64,000 nt of DNA from Thiosocius sp963808165 (GTDB lineage Bacteria > Pseudomonadota > Gammaproteobacteria > Chromatiales > Chromatiaceae): NCBI GenBank assembly GCA_963808165.1, contig CAWEET010000007.1:62001-126000 (forward strand). Direction: 5' to 3'. The notes beneath the pieces are model-generated. The model did not search any database. It was not told where the DNA came from and worked only from the letters and a program-made list of their open reading frames with translations. The position numbers and the translations under genes were made by a program. Shown in pieces: positions 44,249-53,791 of this stretch. Each line of letters begins with the position of its first letter. Position 1 is the first letter of the stretch.

Positions 44249-44968
44249 GATTCCTCGGGCGACCGGGCGATCGGGCACAAAGCTTGCGCGAGCGGGTCCG
44301 GCTGGAAAGCGAACCGGCAATTCTGCGGACCTGGCTCTGGGCCGTCAAGCGAACTCAGCAGCTCGGGCAGCATGCGCGATTCGGGAGCGCCTCAGGGTTG
44401 GGCACGCGCGCCCTCCAGCACTGGGGCCGAGGCGCCCGCCGGCCAAACCGCGCACCAACTCGGGGGCACAATCCCCGTCGGCCCAGGCCGCGCCGCCTCG
44501 AGGGACTCACCGGACGTAGCCACCAAATCCGGTTTCCCGCCGCCGGAGCGGCGGCACAGGCCGGTGCGGGGCGAAGCGGTTTAGCGCCGAGCTCAGCGGG
44601 ATAATCACAGAAAGACCGCAAAATGGTCGCTGGCATTTAAATGATTGCTGGCATCTATAAACACCTGGCAAAGCCGAAAGCAAATGCAACCGTTGGCATG
44701 CTGGCGGGGCTCCCTTCGGGCCGGTAAACAAGCGCCATCGCCTGTGTTTCGCTCGCTTGAATTCGCAACGGCCAGTCCGGCGCTCGCGCGCCTTGCAGAG
44801 ACACCTGGGTGGCGTTCTGAATGACAAGTTATTTGCGGAACAGGGCACTAGATCAAACGCCACTCGGGCGGCAGGCCATGCGGTGAATCAATTTGACACT
44901 CATTAATACTCAACCCGTCCTGCGGCGTTACCATTACGCGGGTCGATAGCCTAGCAACGGACTTTCTG
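44249..44968 (+). other. Large intergenic gap, no gene recognised
   Basis: About 720 bases between the divergent mlaF operon and a small zinc-protein gene. Reading frames here lack convincing starts or similarity. I looked for RNase P RNA, tmRNA, 6S RNA and tRNA features and saw none. The CTGGCATTTAAATGATTGCTGGCATCTATAA region (split here: a GCTGGCAT pair at about 44630 and 44645) is a short direct repeat. Promoters for both flanking operons must be inside. Confidence 0.4.
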
Positions 44969-45154
44969 ATGGCCGAGATTCTACCGTTCAAAAAGCGGAA
45001 GGCCAGCGAACGCCACCGCGGCAACACCCTGTGCCGCAACGGCCACCACAAATGGCAGCTGGACAAACAGACGATTTTCGATGTCAAGCTGGGAAAACTG
45101 GTCTCGCGTTATCGCTGCGTGCGCTGCGGCCAGACGAAGACCCAGGCCGACTGA
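44969..45154 (+). CDS. Small zinc-ribbon-like protein
   Basis: A 61-residue basic protein with CRNGHHKW and CVRCGQTKTQAD, i.e. two Cys/His pairs placed as in a zinc ribbon. It begins MAEILPFKKRKASERHRG. Similar short proteins occur widely in gammaproteobacteria; no function is known to me. It lies 295 bases ahead of kdsD; that gap holds no recognisable gene. Confidence 0.75.
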   Translation: MAEILPFKKRKASERHRGNTLCRNGHHKWQLDKQTIFDVKLGKLVSRYRCVRCGQTKTQAD

Positions 45155-45449
45155 TTTGGACAAGTCGGGATGCATCCGCGACAATTCCCGCGCCTGGCAT
45201 CGACCCGCAGGAACCAGCGGGGTTCGGGTGCCACTCGCCGCCGCCGTCATCGCGCTCGACCCGGCAAACATCGCGGGGCGAGCATTTCCTGATCGGCGTG
45301 CAAGCACGAATTTGCGGCCTTCGGGGAGCGGCTGCGCCAATCGGCTTCGCCGCCCTCGACAGCGGAGATCCTGGTCTTGCCGACGACCGTTCGGCGCGGC
45401 AGCCGGGGACACACGGGCCGACAGAATCAAAGTTCCAGGAGCACACCCG

Positions 45450-46427
45450 ATGGGCCAAAACATCGAAGATCTGCGCAAATCCGGCCTCCAAGTGATAGAT
45501 ATCGAGGCCAGTGCCGTCAAGGCGCTCGCGGAACGCATCGACGGTGACTTCGTGGCCGCCTGCACGCATATGCTCAGCTGCAAGGGCCGCATAGTGGTTA
45601 CCGGAATGGGAAAATCCGGCCATATTGGCGGCAAAATCGCCGCCACACTGGCCAGCACAGGCAGCCCGGCATTCTTCGTTCATACCGGCGAGGCGAGTCA
45701 CGGCGACCTGGGCATGATCACGCCGTCGGATGTGGTGCTGGCACTGTCCAATTCAGGCGAAACCAGCGAGATCGTGACGATTGTGCCACTGATCAAACGC
45801 ATGGGAGCGCCGCTGATCAGCATGACCGGCAAGCGCAAATCGACCCTGGCACGCGAGGCCGACATCAACCTGGATGTGAGCGTAGCCAAAGAGGCCTGCC
45901 CGCTGGATCTGGCGCCGACTGCAAGCACCACCGCGGCGCTGGTGATGGGCGACGCCCTGGCAATCGCCCTGCTCGAGGCACGCGGCTTCACCGCGGAAGA
46001 CTTCGCCCTGTCTCACCCGGGCGGCAGCCTCGGCCGTCGTCTGTTGCTGCATGTGCGCGATATCATGCATAAAGATCAGCGAATCCCGGCGGTGGGCATG
46101 GACGCGCCGGTCCGCGATGCATTGATGGAAATGAGCGCCAAGGGCCTCGGGATGACTGCGGTGGTCGACCCGGACGGGCGCGCGGTCGGCGTGTTCACCG
46201 ACGGCGACCTGCGCCGCTGCCTCGACCGCGGCATCGACGTGCGCGACGCGAACGTGACTGACGTCATGACGGCTGGCGGTAAGAGCATCGCCCCTGACCG
46301 GCTGGCGGTCGAGGCGCTGAACCTGATGGAAGAAGGCACGATCAACGCACTGCTGGTGGTGGACAGCGATGACCGCCTGTGCGGCGCACTCAATATGCAC
46401 GACCTGCTGCGCGCCGGCGTCGTGTAG
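45450..46427 (+). CDS. kdsD: D-arabinose 5-phosphate isomerase KdsD
   Basis: Interconverts ribulose 5-phosphate and arabinose 5-phosphate for Kdo synthesis. SIS domain with GMGKSGHIGGKIAATLASTG and LALSNSGETSEIV, then two CBS domains from about residue 205. 325 residues. ATG 45450 follows CCAGGAGCACACCCG; the long upstream frame is not used. First of kdsD-kdsC-lptCAB. Confidence 0.95.
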   Translation: MGQNIEDLRKSGLQVIDIEASAVKALAERIDGDFVAACTHMLSCKGRIVVTGMGKSGHIGGKIAATLASTGSPAFFVHTGEASHGDLGMITPSDVVLALSNSGETSEIVTIVPLIKRMGAPLISMTGKRKSTLAREADINLDVSVAKEACPLDLAPTASTTAALVMGDALAIALLEARGFTAEDFALSHPGGSLGRRLLLHVRDIMHKDQRIPAVGMDAPVRDALMEMSAKGLGMTAVVDPDGRAVGVFTDGDLRRCLDRGIDVRDANVTDVMTAGGKSIAPDRLAVEALNLMEEGTINALLVVDSDDRLCGALNMHDLLRAGVV

Positions 46428-46444
46428 ACAAAGGGACTTAGAAT

Positions 46445-46969
46445 ATGCAGGACATTCAAGCAAAGGCCGCAGCGATACGATTGGTCGTATTCGATGTCGA
46501 CGGCGTACTCACCGACGGCAGCCTGTTCATCGGGGATGACGGCCAGGAGTACAAGGCGTTCAATTCTAAGGACGGCCACGGCATGGTGATGTTGCGGCAA
46601 ACCGGCGTGCAGATCGGGATCATCACGGGCCGCAGTTCCGAGGTGGTGCGTATTCGGATGGAGAGCCTTGGCATCGAGCAGGTGTATCAGGGCAAACGCG
46701 ACAAGCTCCCCGCCTACGAGGAACTCAAGCGGGCGACTGGCCTGGTTGACGCTCAGGTCGCCTACGTCGGCGATGACGTCGTCGATCTGCCGGTCATGAC
46801 CAGGGCCGGCCTGTCCATCGCGGTGCAGGATGCCCACTATCTGACCAAGCAGCACGCCCACTGGGTCACCCCGAGCGGTGGCGGGCAAGGTGCGGCGCGT
46901 GAGGTCTGCGAATTGATCATGGATGCGCAGGGGACACTGCAGGGCGCCTTGCAGGGCTACCTGGACTGA
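46445..46969 (+). CDS. kdsC: Kdo-8-phosphate phosphatase KdsC
   Basis: HAD-family phosphatase removing phosphate from Kdo 8-phosphate. VFDVDGVLTDGSLFI holds the nucleophilic Asp, with IITGRSSEVV and YVGDDVVDLPVM. 174 residues. Between kdsD and lptC. Confidence 0.96.
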   Translation: MQDIQAKAAAIRLVVFDVDGVLTDGSLFIGDDGQEYKAFNSKDGHGMVMLRQTGVQIGIITGRSSEVVRIRMESLGIEQVYQGKRDKLPAYEELKRATGLVDAQVAYVGDDVVDLPVMTRAGLSIAVQDAHYLTKQHAHWVTPSGGGQGAAREVCELIMDAQGTLQGALQGYLD

Positions 46970-46971
46970 CC

Positions 46972-47541
46972 GTGCGGCCGTCCCATCCTATCCCGGTGCT
47001 CGTGCTGGTGATCGCAGCGGCGGTAAGCTGGTGGCTGGCGCAACCGGAAGACCAGCTCCCCGCACCCATTTCGGAAACCCGCGGGGACCGGCAAATCGAT
47101 TACCACATCACCGGCCTGGATGTGACGCGCATGACCGAGGCCGGCGTGCCGGCCCACCGGCTGCGCACACCACATCTGCGCCACTTCACCGACGACGAAA
47201 CCAGCGAGCTGGAGCAGCCGCATCTGACCGTCTATCAGGCCGATGCACCGCCCTGGGAAGTGGAATCGGAAACCGCCTGGGTGTCAGCCGACGGAACCCT
47301 GATCCTGCTGCAGGGAGATGTACTGATCACCCGTGAAGGCGACGCTGATGACCGCCCTATGCGCATCGTGACCAGCAACTTGCGCGTACAACCGGAACAA
47401 GACTATGCGGAAACAGACGAAAAGGTTAGGGTAATCAGCGAATTCGACTGGGTCGACTCGATCGGCATGCAGGCCTGGATGCGCCCCCCCTCGCGACTCA
47501 AATTCTTATCGCAGGTAAAAGGCTACTATGTACCGCGCTAA
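46972..47541 (+). CDS. lptC: LPS export protein LptC
   Basis: Single-span inner-membrane protein with a periplasmic beta-jellyroll, linking LptBFG to LptA. GTG start two bases after kdsC. Hydrophobic residues 7-24, then DYHITGLDVTRMTEAGVP-type sequence (YHITGLDVTRMTEAG) and the jellyroll. 189 residues; overlaps lptA by 14 bases. Confidence 0.92.
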   Translation: MRPSHPIPVLVLVIAAAVSWWLAQPEDQLPAPISETRGDRQIDYHITGLDVTRMTEAGVPAHRLRTPHLRHFTDDETSELEQPHLTVYQADAPPWEVESETAWVSADGTLILLQGDVLITREGDADDRPMRIVTSNLRVQPEQDYAETDEKVRVISEFDWVDSIGMQAWMRPPSRLKFLSQVKGYYVPR

Positions 47542-48016
47542 TGCACTGCTACCCCTGGCAATGATGCTGTTCACCAGCTCCCTCCCGGCATTGGAATCCG
47601 ACCAGGAACAAGCGATCGAACTGACCGCCGATTATGCCGATATCGACGAGTCACGCGGCGTGAGTGTCTACAAAGGGGATGTCGATCTGCGACAGGGCAG
47701 TATGCGGCTACGCGCCGACATCGTCACGGTGCATCACGTCGATCGCAAACCGGAACGCATGGTGGCCGAGGGCCGGCCGGTGAAGTTCCAGCAGCAATCG
47801 GACAAGGGGCCGGTGAAAGGCGAGGCGCGCCGCGCCGAGTACGAAGTCAGCACCGAGAACCTGGTGCTGATCGGCGACGCGGTCGTCGTCCAGGGCAAGG
47901 ACAGCATGCGCAGCGATCGCATCGTCTACGATCGGGTGCGGTCCGTGGTCAAGGCCGGCGCCGCCGCGAAGGGCAAGGAGCGCGTACGCATCTCCATACA
48001 GCCGCCGGCGAAATAG
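47528..48016 (+). CDS. lptA: LPS transport periplasmic protein LptA
   Basis: Periplasmic bridge protein for LPS. Signal peptide 1-22, then the OstA-like domain with SVYKGDVDLRQGSMRLRAD and AEGRPVKFQQQSDKG. 162 residues. Between lptC and lptB. Confidence 0.94.
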   Translation: MYRANALLPLAMMLFTSSLPALESDQEQAIELTADYADIDESRGVSVYKGDVDLRQGSMRLRADIVTVHHVDRKPERMVAEGRPVKFQQQSDKGPVKGEARRAEYEVSTENLVLIGDAVVVQGKDSMRSDRIVYDRVRSVVKAGAAAKGKERVRISIQPPAK

Positions 48017-48029
48017 GCATCACAAACCA

Positions 48030-48755
48030 GTGTCCCGTCTTTCTGCTGAAGATCTGGTGAAGACCTACCGCGGCCGTTCGGTAGTCAATGGCGTATCGCT
48101 GCACCTGAGCAATGGCGAAGTCGTCGGCCTGCTTGGGCCAAACGGGGCCGGCAAGACCTCCACCTTTTATATGATGGCCGGGCTGGTGGCGCCAGATCAG
48201 GGCCGCGTGCTGCTGGGCGAGCATGACCTGACCGGCAAGGCCATGCATGCGCGGGCACGCCTGGGGCTGGGCTATCTGGCCCAGGAGCCGTCGATATTCC
48301 GCCGTCTGACGGTGGCGCAGAACATCATCGCCATCCTCGAGACCCGCCCTACGCTGGACCGCGCGGAACGCCGGCGGCTATGCGATGAGCTGCTGCACGA
48401 GTTCGGCATTCGCCATCTGCGCGACAACATGGCGATCAGCCTGTCGGGCGGGGAACGCCGCCGGCTGGAGATTGCACGGGCGCTGGCGGTAGAGCCGAAA
48501 TTCATTCTGCTGGACGAGCCGTTCGCCGGAATCGACCCGATCTCGGTGGTCGACATCCAGCGCATCGTCAGTCAGTTGGCGGAGCGTGGGATCGGCATTC
48601 TGATCACCGACCACAATGTGCGCGAAACACTGGGAATCTGCGGGCGCGCCTACATCATCAGCGAAGGCGCCGTGCTCGCGCAGGGGCCCCCAGAGGAGAT
48701 CCTCAGCAACCCCGAGGTCCGCTCAGTCTACCTGGGCGAGAACTTCCGCCTCTGA
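48030..48755 (+). CDS. lptB: LPS export ABC ATPase LptB
   Basis: ATPase powering LPS extraction. Walker A GPNGAGKTSTFYMMAG, YLAQEPSIFRRLTV, signature LSGGERRRLEIARAL, Walker B FILLDEPFAGIDPIS, and ITDHNVRETL. GTG start, 241 residues. The next gene, rpoN, follows after 119 bases, the usual order. Confidence 0.97.
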   Translation: MSRLSAEDLVKTYRGRSVVNGVSLHLSNGEVVGLLGPNGAGKTSTFYMMAGLVAPDQGRVLLGEHDLTGKAMHARARLGLGYLAQEPSIFRRLTVAQNIIAILETRPTLDRAERRRLCDELLHEFGIRHLRDNMAISLSGGERRRLEIARALAVEPKFILLDEPFAGIDPISVVDIQRIVSQLAERGIGILITDHNVRETLGICGRAYIISEGAVLAQGPPEEILSNPEVRSVYLGENFRL

Positions 48756-48874
48756 GCGACCTTGCATCGCAGAACCCTGGATGCGGCGAAATGTACCTAC
48801 CTCAGTTGCGCTGCAGTTGCGCTAGAATGAGGTCAGAGCAAAACTAAACAAGTTTCGTACCAGCAACAAACCGA

Positions 48875-50371
48875 ATGAAGCCCACGATTCAGCTTCGGCT
48901 GGGCCAGCACCTGACGATGACGCCGCAGCTGCAGCAGGCAATCAAGCTGCTGCAGTTGTCTACGCTCGACCTGAAACAGGAGATTCAGGAGGCGCTCGAG
49001 TCGAATCTGATGCTCGAGACCGAGGAAGAAGGCGTACAGCGCGACGAGGGTGAAAAGGAAACCGGCAAGTCAGCCGAGGATATCAATGGCAGCGAGCCCG
49101 CCCGCGAGGGTGAACGCAACGACCCGAATAACGAGAGCGAGATCGCGATCGAGTCCGAGAGCATGCCCGATGAGCTGCCGGTAGACACCGTATGGGACGA
49201 CGTCTACGACAGCGTCACGCCGATTGGCAGCGGCGCACCGGCCTCGGGCGATGACGGGCAGGATTTTCTCAATCAGCAAAGCATCAGCGAATCGCTGCAG
49301 GACCACCTGACCTGGCAAATGCAGCTGACGCCATTCAGCCCCAACGACCGGGCGATAGCCGAGGCAATCATCGACAGCATCAGCGACGACGGGTATCTCA
49401 CTACTCCGCTTGATGAGATCGTCACGGCGCTGGACGACGAGGAGGTAGAGATCGAAGAGGTCGAGGCGGTCTTGCACCGGGTACAGGCCTTCGACCCACC
49501 CGGGGTCGCCGCGCGCAACCTGCGCGACTGCCTGCTCATCCAGCTGCGCCAGTTGCCGGAGGATTTCCCCTTGCGCGATTTGGCCATCCGCCTGGTCGAC
49601 CAGCAATTCGAGTTGCTGGCCCATCAGGACGAGGCCCAGCTGCGCCGCCGACTGAAGCTGAGCAGCGACGAACTGATGGCAGTCATCCATGTGATCCGAT
49701 CGCTGAATCCGCGTCCCGGCACCAGTATCGCCAGCGAGGCACCGAGTTACATCGAGCCGGACGTGTTCGTCTACAAGAACAACCATCAGTGGCGCGTTGA
49801 ACTCAATCCAGACGCTGCACCGCGCCTGCGGGTGAACCCTGAGTATGCGGGGATGATCCGCCGGGCCGACAACAGCACCGACAATGTCACCATGAAAAAC
49901 CACCTGCAGGAGGCGCGCTGGTTCATCAAGAGCCTGCAGAGCCGCAACGATACCCTGCTGCGGGTAGCCACGAGAATCGTCGACTTTCAGCGAAATTTCT
50001 TCGAATATGGAGAGGAGGCGATGAAGCCGCTGGTGTTGCGCGATATCGCGGAGGCGCTGGAAATGCACGAATCGACCATCTCCAGGGTGACGACGCAAAA
50101 GTATATGCATACGCCGCGCGGCACCTACGAGTTCAAGTATTTTTTTTCCAGCCACGTCAGCACTGCCAGCGGCGGCGAGGCCTCAGCGACGGCCATCCGG
50201 GCCCTGATCAAGAAACTCATTGGGGCAGAAAAGCCCAACAAACCCCTTTCCGACAACAAGATTGCCGCCATACTCGCTGACCAAGGGATCAATGTGGCGC
50301 GCAGGACAGTTGCGAAGTACCGTGAATCGATGGCCATCCCGCCGTCGAACGAACGCAAGCGCTTGGCCTAA
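48875..50371 (+). CDS. rpoN: RNA polymerase sigma-54 factor RpoN
   Basis: Alternative sigma factor. The Gln-rich region I (LRLGQHLTMTPQLQQAIKLL), an acidic region II (about 50-110), the core-binding region and the C-terminal RpoN box ARRTVAKYRESM are present; 498 residues is full length. Followed closely by hpf and ptsN as in most proteobacteria. Confidence 0.97.
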   Translation: MKPTIQLRLGQHLTMTPQLQQAIKLLQLSTLDLKQEIQEALESNLMLETEEEGVQRDEGEKETGKSAEDINGSEPAREGERNDPNNESEIAIESESMPDELPVDTVWDDVYDSVTPIGSGAPASGDDGQDFLNQQSISESLQDHLTWQMQLTPFSPNDRAIAEAIIDSISDDGYLTTPLDEIVTALDDEEVEIEEVEAVLHRVQAFDPPGVAARNLRDCLLIQLRQLPEDFPLRDLAIRLVDQQFELLAHQDEAQLRRRLKLSSDELMAVIHVIRSLNPRPGTSIASEAPSYIEPDVFVYKNNHQWRVELNPDAAPRLRVNPEYAGMIRRADNSTDNVTMKNHLQEARWFIKSLQSRNDTLLRVATRIVDFQRNFFEYGEEAMKPLVLRDIAEALEMHESTISRVTTQKYMHTPRGTYEFKYFFSSHVSTASGGEASATAIRALIKKLIGAEKPNKPLSDNKIAAILADQGINVARRTVAKYRESMAIPPSNERKRLA

Positions 50372-50397
50372 AGCGCTTAACTGCAAGGAGAAAAACC

Positions 50398-50724
50398 ATG
50401 CAAGTCAACCTGACCGGTCACCATGTCGACATCACCGATGCACTGCGTGCCTACGTTGACGAGAAGATTGCACGCCTTGAAAGACACTTCGATCACGTTA
50501 GCAATGTGCACGTCATCCTCAGCGTGGAGAAGCTGGTCCAAAAGGCCGAGGCCACCGTGCATATAGCCGGCGCCGACGTATTCGCCGATTCCACACACGC
50601 GGATATGTACGCAGCGATCGACGCCTTGGTCGACAAACTGGATCGGCAGGTCATACGACACAAGGAGAAGCTGAAGAGTCACCGTGGGAACGGCAACCGC
50701 GAGTCTATCGAAGCCGCAGGATGA
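50398..50724 (+). CDS. hpf: Ribosome hibernation-promoting factor (short HPF)
   Basis: Binds 30S subunits in stationary phase. MQVNLTGHHVDITDALRAYV and DMYAAIDALVDKLDRQ are typical. 108 residues, the short form without a dimerisation domain. AAGGAG precedes the ATG. Downstream of rpoN. Confidence 0.95.
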   Translation: MQVNLTGHHVDITDALRAYVDEKIARLERHFDHVSNVHVILSVEKLVQKAEATVHIAGADVFADSTHADMYAAIDALVDKLDRQVIRHKEKLKSHRGNGNRESIEAAG

Positions 50725-50741
50725 GCTGAACGATCGCAATC

Positions 50742-51206
50742 ATGCTACCCAACGGCACACTTTCGCTCGGCAGCATCAGCGTAGCCGACCCGGCATCCAG
50801 CAAGAAGCGGATTCTCGAGCAGGCGGCCCGCCTCCTCGCCGCGCACGCTGAGGAACCGGCGGCGGAGCTGATCTTCGAGCGCCTGCTCGAGCGGGAGCGT
50901 CTCGGCAGCACCGGGCTGGCGGGCGGCGTGGCGTTGCCGCACGCCCGCATGCCCGGTGTAGACGAAAGCCGCGGGGCCTTCCTGCGGCTCGCCGAGGCAG
51001 TCGAGTTCGACGCGCTGGACGACCAGCCGGTCGACCTCGTATTCGCACTGCTGGTCCCGGAGGATGCGACAGAGGAGCACCTGCAGCTTCTTGCCCAACT
51101 GGCCGGAATGTTCAACGACGAGAAGCTGCGCAACCGCCTGCGCGAGGCCGAAGCCCGGGAAGCCTTGGCGATCCTGGCCGGAAAGTCCACCACCCATGCC
51201 GCATAG
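50742..51206 (+). CDS. ptsN: Nitrogen-regulatory PTS EIIA protein PtsN
   Basis: EIIA-Ntr, phosphorylated at His67 in GGVALPHARMPG. 154 residues of the fructose-type EIIA fold. It overlaps hprK by 11 bases, coupling the two. The phosphoryl donor here would be the local HPr and EI, as no PtsP/NPr genes are visible. Confidence 0.95.
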   Translation: MLPNGTLSLGSISVADPASSKKRILEQAARLLAAHAEEPAAELIFERLLERERLGSTGLAGGVALPHARMPGVDESRGAFLRLAEAVEFDALDDQPVDLVFALLVPEDATEEHLQLLAQLAGMFNDEKLRNRLREAEAREALAILAGKSTTHAA

Positions 51207-52140
51207 CGTCCGTGTCAGGGACCTCTATGACGGGCTTCATGAGCGGCTGAAACTCGTTTGGCTGGCAGGCGAGGCCGGCGCCGACAAACCATTGCTTGCC
51301 GACTCCACCGACGCCAGCAGCGGGATCGTCGCCGGCCCGCTGAACTACATCCACCCGAACCGCATCCAGGTCATCGGACCGGCCGAGGAAAACTATCTGG
51401 AGAGCCTGCGCCACCCGAATCGCCAGCAGGCGCTGCATCAGCTTTTCGCCGAGCAACCGGCACTGATCGTGCTCGTCGATGGCGTCGCCGGACTACCGGA
51501 ACTCGCGGAGATGGCTGATGCGGCGGCGATTGCGCTGATGCGCTCGCCGCTGCCGGACAATCAGGTCCTGGACAATCTGCAGTACTACGCCTCGCTGTTT
51601 TTGTCAGAGAAAACAACGCTGCACGGCGTTTTCCTCGAAGTGCTCGGGATGGGAGTACTGCTCACCGGCGACCCGGCCGTCGGCAAGAGCGAACTGGCGC
51701 TTGACCTGATCACTCGCGGGAGTCGCCTGGTGGCCGACGATGCCCCCGAGTTCACCCGCATAGCGCCGGATATCATCAGCGGCACCTGCCCGCCCCTGCT
51801 GCGTGAATTTCTCGAGGTCCGCGGCCTGGGTATACTCAATATCCGCGCCATGTTCGGCGACAGCTCAATCAAGCGTACCAAGTATCTGCGCCTGATCGTG
51901 CACCTGAAGCGCATGTCCGCCGAACAGATCTCCGGCATGGACCGACTGTCGGGAGCGCACGCCAACCGTGACGTGCTCAGCGTCTCGATCCCCCAGGTCA
52001 CGGTGCCGGTAGCACCAGGGCGCAACCTCGCGGTGCTGGTCGAATCGGCGGTGCGCAACCACCTGCTGCGCCTCAAGGGCTACGATGCCACCGAAGTGCT
52101 CATCGAGCGCCAGCAACAGGCAATCATGGAGCAGAATTAG
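51196..52140 (+). CDS. hprK: HPr kinase/phosphorylase HprK
   Basis: Bifunctional enzyme acting on Ser46 of HPr. Walker A GDPAVGKSELALDL (158-171), HGVFLEVLG, VADDAPEF and the signature EVRGLGILNIRAMFG are present. 314 residues. ATG 51196 is used, inside the end of ptsN; a longer frame is a shadow. Its presence with an HPr that keeps Ser46 indicates regulation by serine phosphorylation. Confidence 0.95.
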   Translation: MPHSVRVRDLYDGLHERLKLVWLAGEAGADKPLLADSTDASSGIVAGPLNYIHPNRIQVIGPAEENYLESLRHPNRQQALHQLFAEQPALIVLVDGVAGLPELAEMADAAAIALMRSPLPDNQVLDNLQYYASLFLSEKTTLHGVFLEVLGMGVLLTGDPAVGKSELALDLITRGSRLVADDAPEFTRIAPDIISGTCPPLLREFLEVRGLGILNIRAMFGDSSIKRTKYLRLIVHLKRMSAEQISGMDRLSGAHANRDVLSVSIPQVTVPVAPGRNLAVLVESAVRNHLLRLKGYDATEVLIERQQQAIMEQN

Positions 52141-52216
52141 CCCCTGTTGCCATGCAAGGGCTACACTTCAACATTGGACCCTTTCGGTCAATCGTGACAC
52201 CCCTATAATCGCAGGT

Positions 52217-53104
52217 ATGTCCGAGTACAGCAGCCAAAACGAGCCGCCCCGCGTGGTACTGATCACGGGCCTGTCCGGGTCCGGCAAGAGCATCGCGCTG
52301 CAAGTGCTCGAGGACGTCAGCTACTACTGTATCGACAACCTGCCGGTCAGCCTGTTCGAGGCCCTGGTGCGCGACATCACGCTGCAGCCGACTAAGACCC
52401 CAAGCCTTGCCGCAGTCGGCATCGATGCGCGCAGCCCGGAAGCGGAGCTGAACCGGCTGCCTGGCCTGATCAAACGCTTACGCGACCACGGGGTGGATTG
52501 CGAGGTCGTTTTCCTCGACGCGGAGGACAACGTGTTGATCCAGCGTTTCAGCGAAACCCGCCGTCGCCACCCGCTGACCGATGACGGGCGCACGCTGGAA
52601 GAAGCGATCAGCCTGGAGCGTCAGACGCTCGCCCCCCTGCTCGACCTGACGCGCCTGAGAATCGACACCACGCGCACCACACTGCACGAGCTGCGCGAGA
52701 TCATCCGGGCGCGGGTCGCCGGGCGCGAAAGCGGTGAGATGTCGATCATGCTGCAGTCATTCGGTTTCAAGCATGGCGTTCCGCGTAATGCGGATTTCGT
52801 ATTCGATGCGCGCTGCCTGCCGAATCCACACTGGCACCCCGACCTCCGCCCGCATACCGGCAAAGACCAGCCGGTTGCGGAATTCCTCGGCCACGACCTG
52901 CAGGTCGGCGCAATGCTCAGCCAGCTCAGCGATTTCCTTGCGCATTGGATCCCGTGCTTCGAACGCGAGGGGCGCAGCTATCTGACCATCGCGATCGGCT
53001 GCACCGGCGGCCAGCACCGTTCCGTGTACCTGATCGAGCAGTTGACGCGCTTCCTCGAAAACCAGGGCCGCAAGGTGGTGACTAGCCACCGGGAATTGCC
53101 ATGA
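52217..53104 (+). CDS. rapZ: RNase adapter RapZ
   Basis: P-loop protein that in E. coli targets GlmZ RNA and senses glucosamine 6-phosphate. Walker A ITGLSGSGKSIALQ (Gly18-Ser25), YYCIDNLPVSLFE, and the C-terminal IGCTGGQHRSVYL. 295 residues. ATG 52217 fits the family start. It overlaps the EIIA gene by four bases. Confidence 0.95.
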   Translation: MSEYSSQNEPPRVVLITGLSGSGKSIALQVLEDVSYYCIDNLPVSLFEALVRDITLQPTKTPSLAAVGIDARSPEAELNRLPGLIKRLRDHGVDCEVVFLDAEDNVLIQRFSETRRRHPLTDDGRTLEEAISLERQTLAPLLDLTRLRIDTTRTTLHELREIIRARVAGRESGEMSIMLQSFGFKHGVPRNADFVFDARCLPNPHWHPDLRPHTGKDQPVAEFLGHDLQVGAMLSQLSDFLAHWIPCFEREGRSYLTIAIGCTGGQHRSVYLIEQLTRFLENQGRKVVTSHRELP

Positions 53105-53508
53105 AAGTCGGGGTGCTGCTGGTCACTCACCCCGGGGTAGGTTCGGCGATGCTGCACATCGCCAGCCGCATCATCGGCCGTACGACCTTACCGATCAAAT
53201 GCCTGGAAGTGCCGACAGACGCCTCGCTCGAACCCGCGATGGAGAGCGCGCGCAGCATGCTCGAGGTATTGAACGCCGGCGATGGCGTGTTGGTGCTGAC
53301 TGACATCTATGGCGCCACACCGCACAACCTGGCAAAGGAGGTGGCTTGCAATCAGCCAGGCGCGACAGTTCTGTCCGGGCTGAATCTGCCGATGCTGGTG
53401 CGCGTTTTCAACTACCCCGACGATGACCTGGACACACTGAGCAGCAAGGCGGCCGAGGGCGGCAGTCGCGGCATCATGAGTTGTCCGCTGCAGTCTGTGG
53501 ACGGCTGA
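53101..53508 (+). CDS. PTS mannose-type EIIA protein
   Basis: EIIA of the mannose family, phosphorylated at His10 in VTHPGVGSAML. LTDIYGATPHNLA and SGLNLPMLVR are typical. 135 residues. No EIIB/C/D genes adjoin it, so it is a regulatory rather than a transport EIIA. Confidence 0.93.
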   Translation: MKVGVLLVTHPGVGSAMLHIASRIIGRTTLPIKCLEVPTDASLEPAMESARSMLEVLNAGDGVLVLTDIYGATPHNLAKEVACNQPGATVLSGLNLPMLVRVFNYPDDDLDTLSSKAAEGGSRGIMSCPLQSVDG

Positions 53509-53521
53509 CAGGAGAACTCGC

Positions 53522-53791
53522 ATGCTCGAGCGTGAAGTCACCATTAAGAACAGACTCGGCCTTCATGCCCGTGCCGCGGCCAAATTGGTTGGTGTCGCCA
53601 GCGGCTACGCGGCCGAGATCACGCTGGAGAAAAATGGTCAACGCATCAATGGCAAGAGCATCATGGGGGTGATGATGCTGGCGGCAAGCAAGGGGACGGC
53701 ACTACGACTGACGGTGGATGGCGAAGGCGAAACCGAAGCGATGCAGGCGCTGGTAGGCCTGATCGATGACAAGTTCGGTGAAGGTGAATGA
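53522..53791 (+). CDS. ptsH: Phosphocarrier protein HPr
   Basis: 89 residues. His15 in GLHARAAAKL takes phosphate from EI, and Ser46 in GKSIMGVMML is the HprK site. AGGAG precedes the ATG. Overlaps ptsI by four bases. Confidence 0.96.
   Translation: MLEREVTIKNRLGLHARAAAKLVGVASGYAAEITLEKNGQRINGKSIMGVMMLAASKGTALRLTVDGEGETEAMQALVGLIDDKFGEGE

Noticed and set aside
49070..50155. 361-codon open frame opposite rpoN
   Set aside because: Antisense to full-length sigma-54; no recognisable domain.
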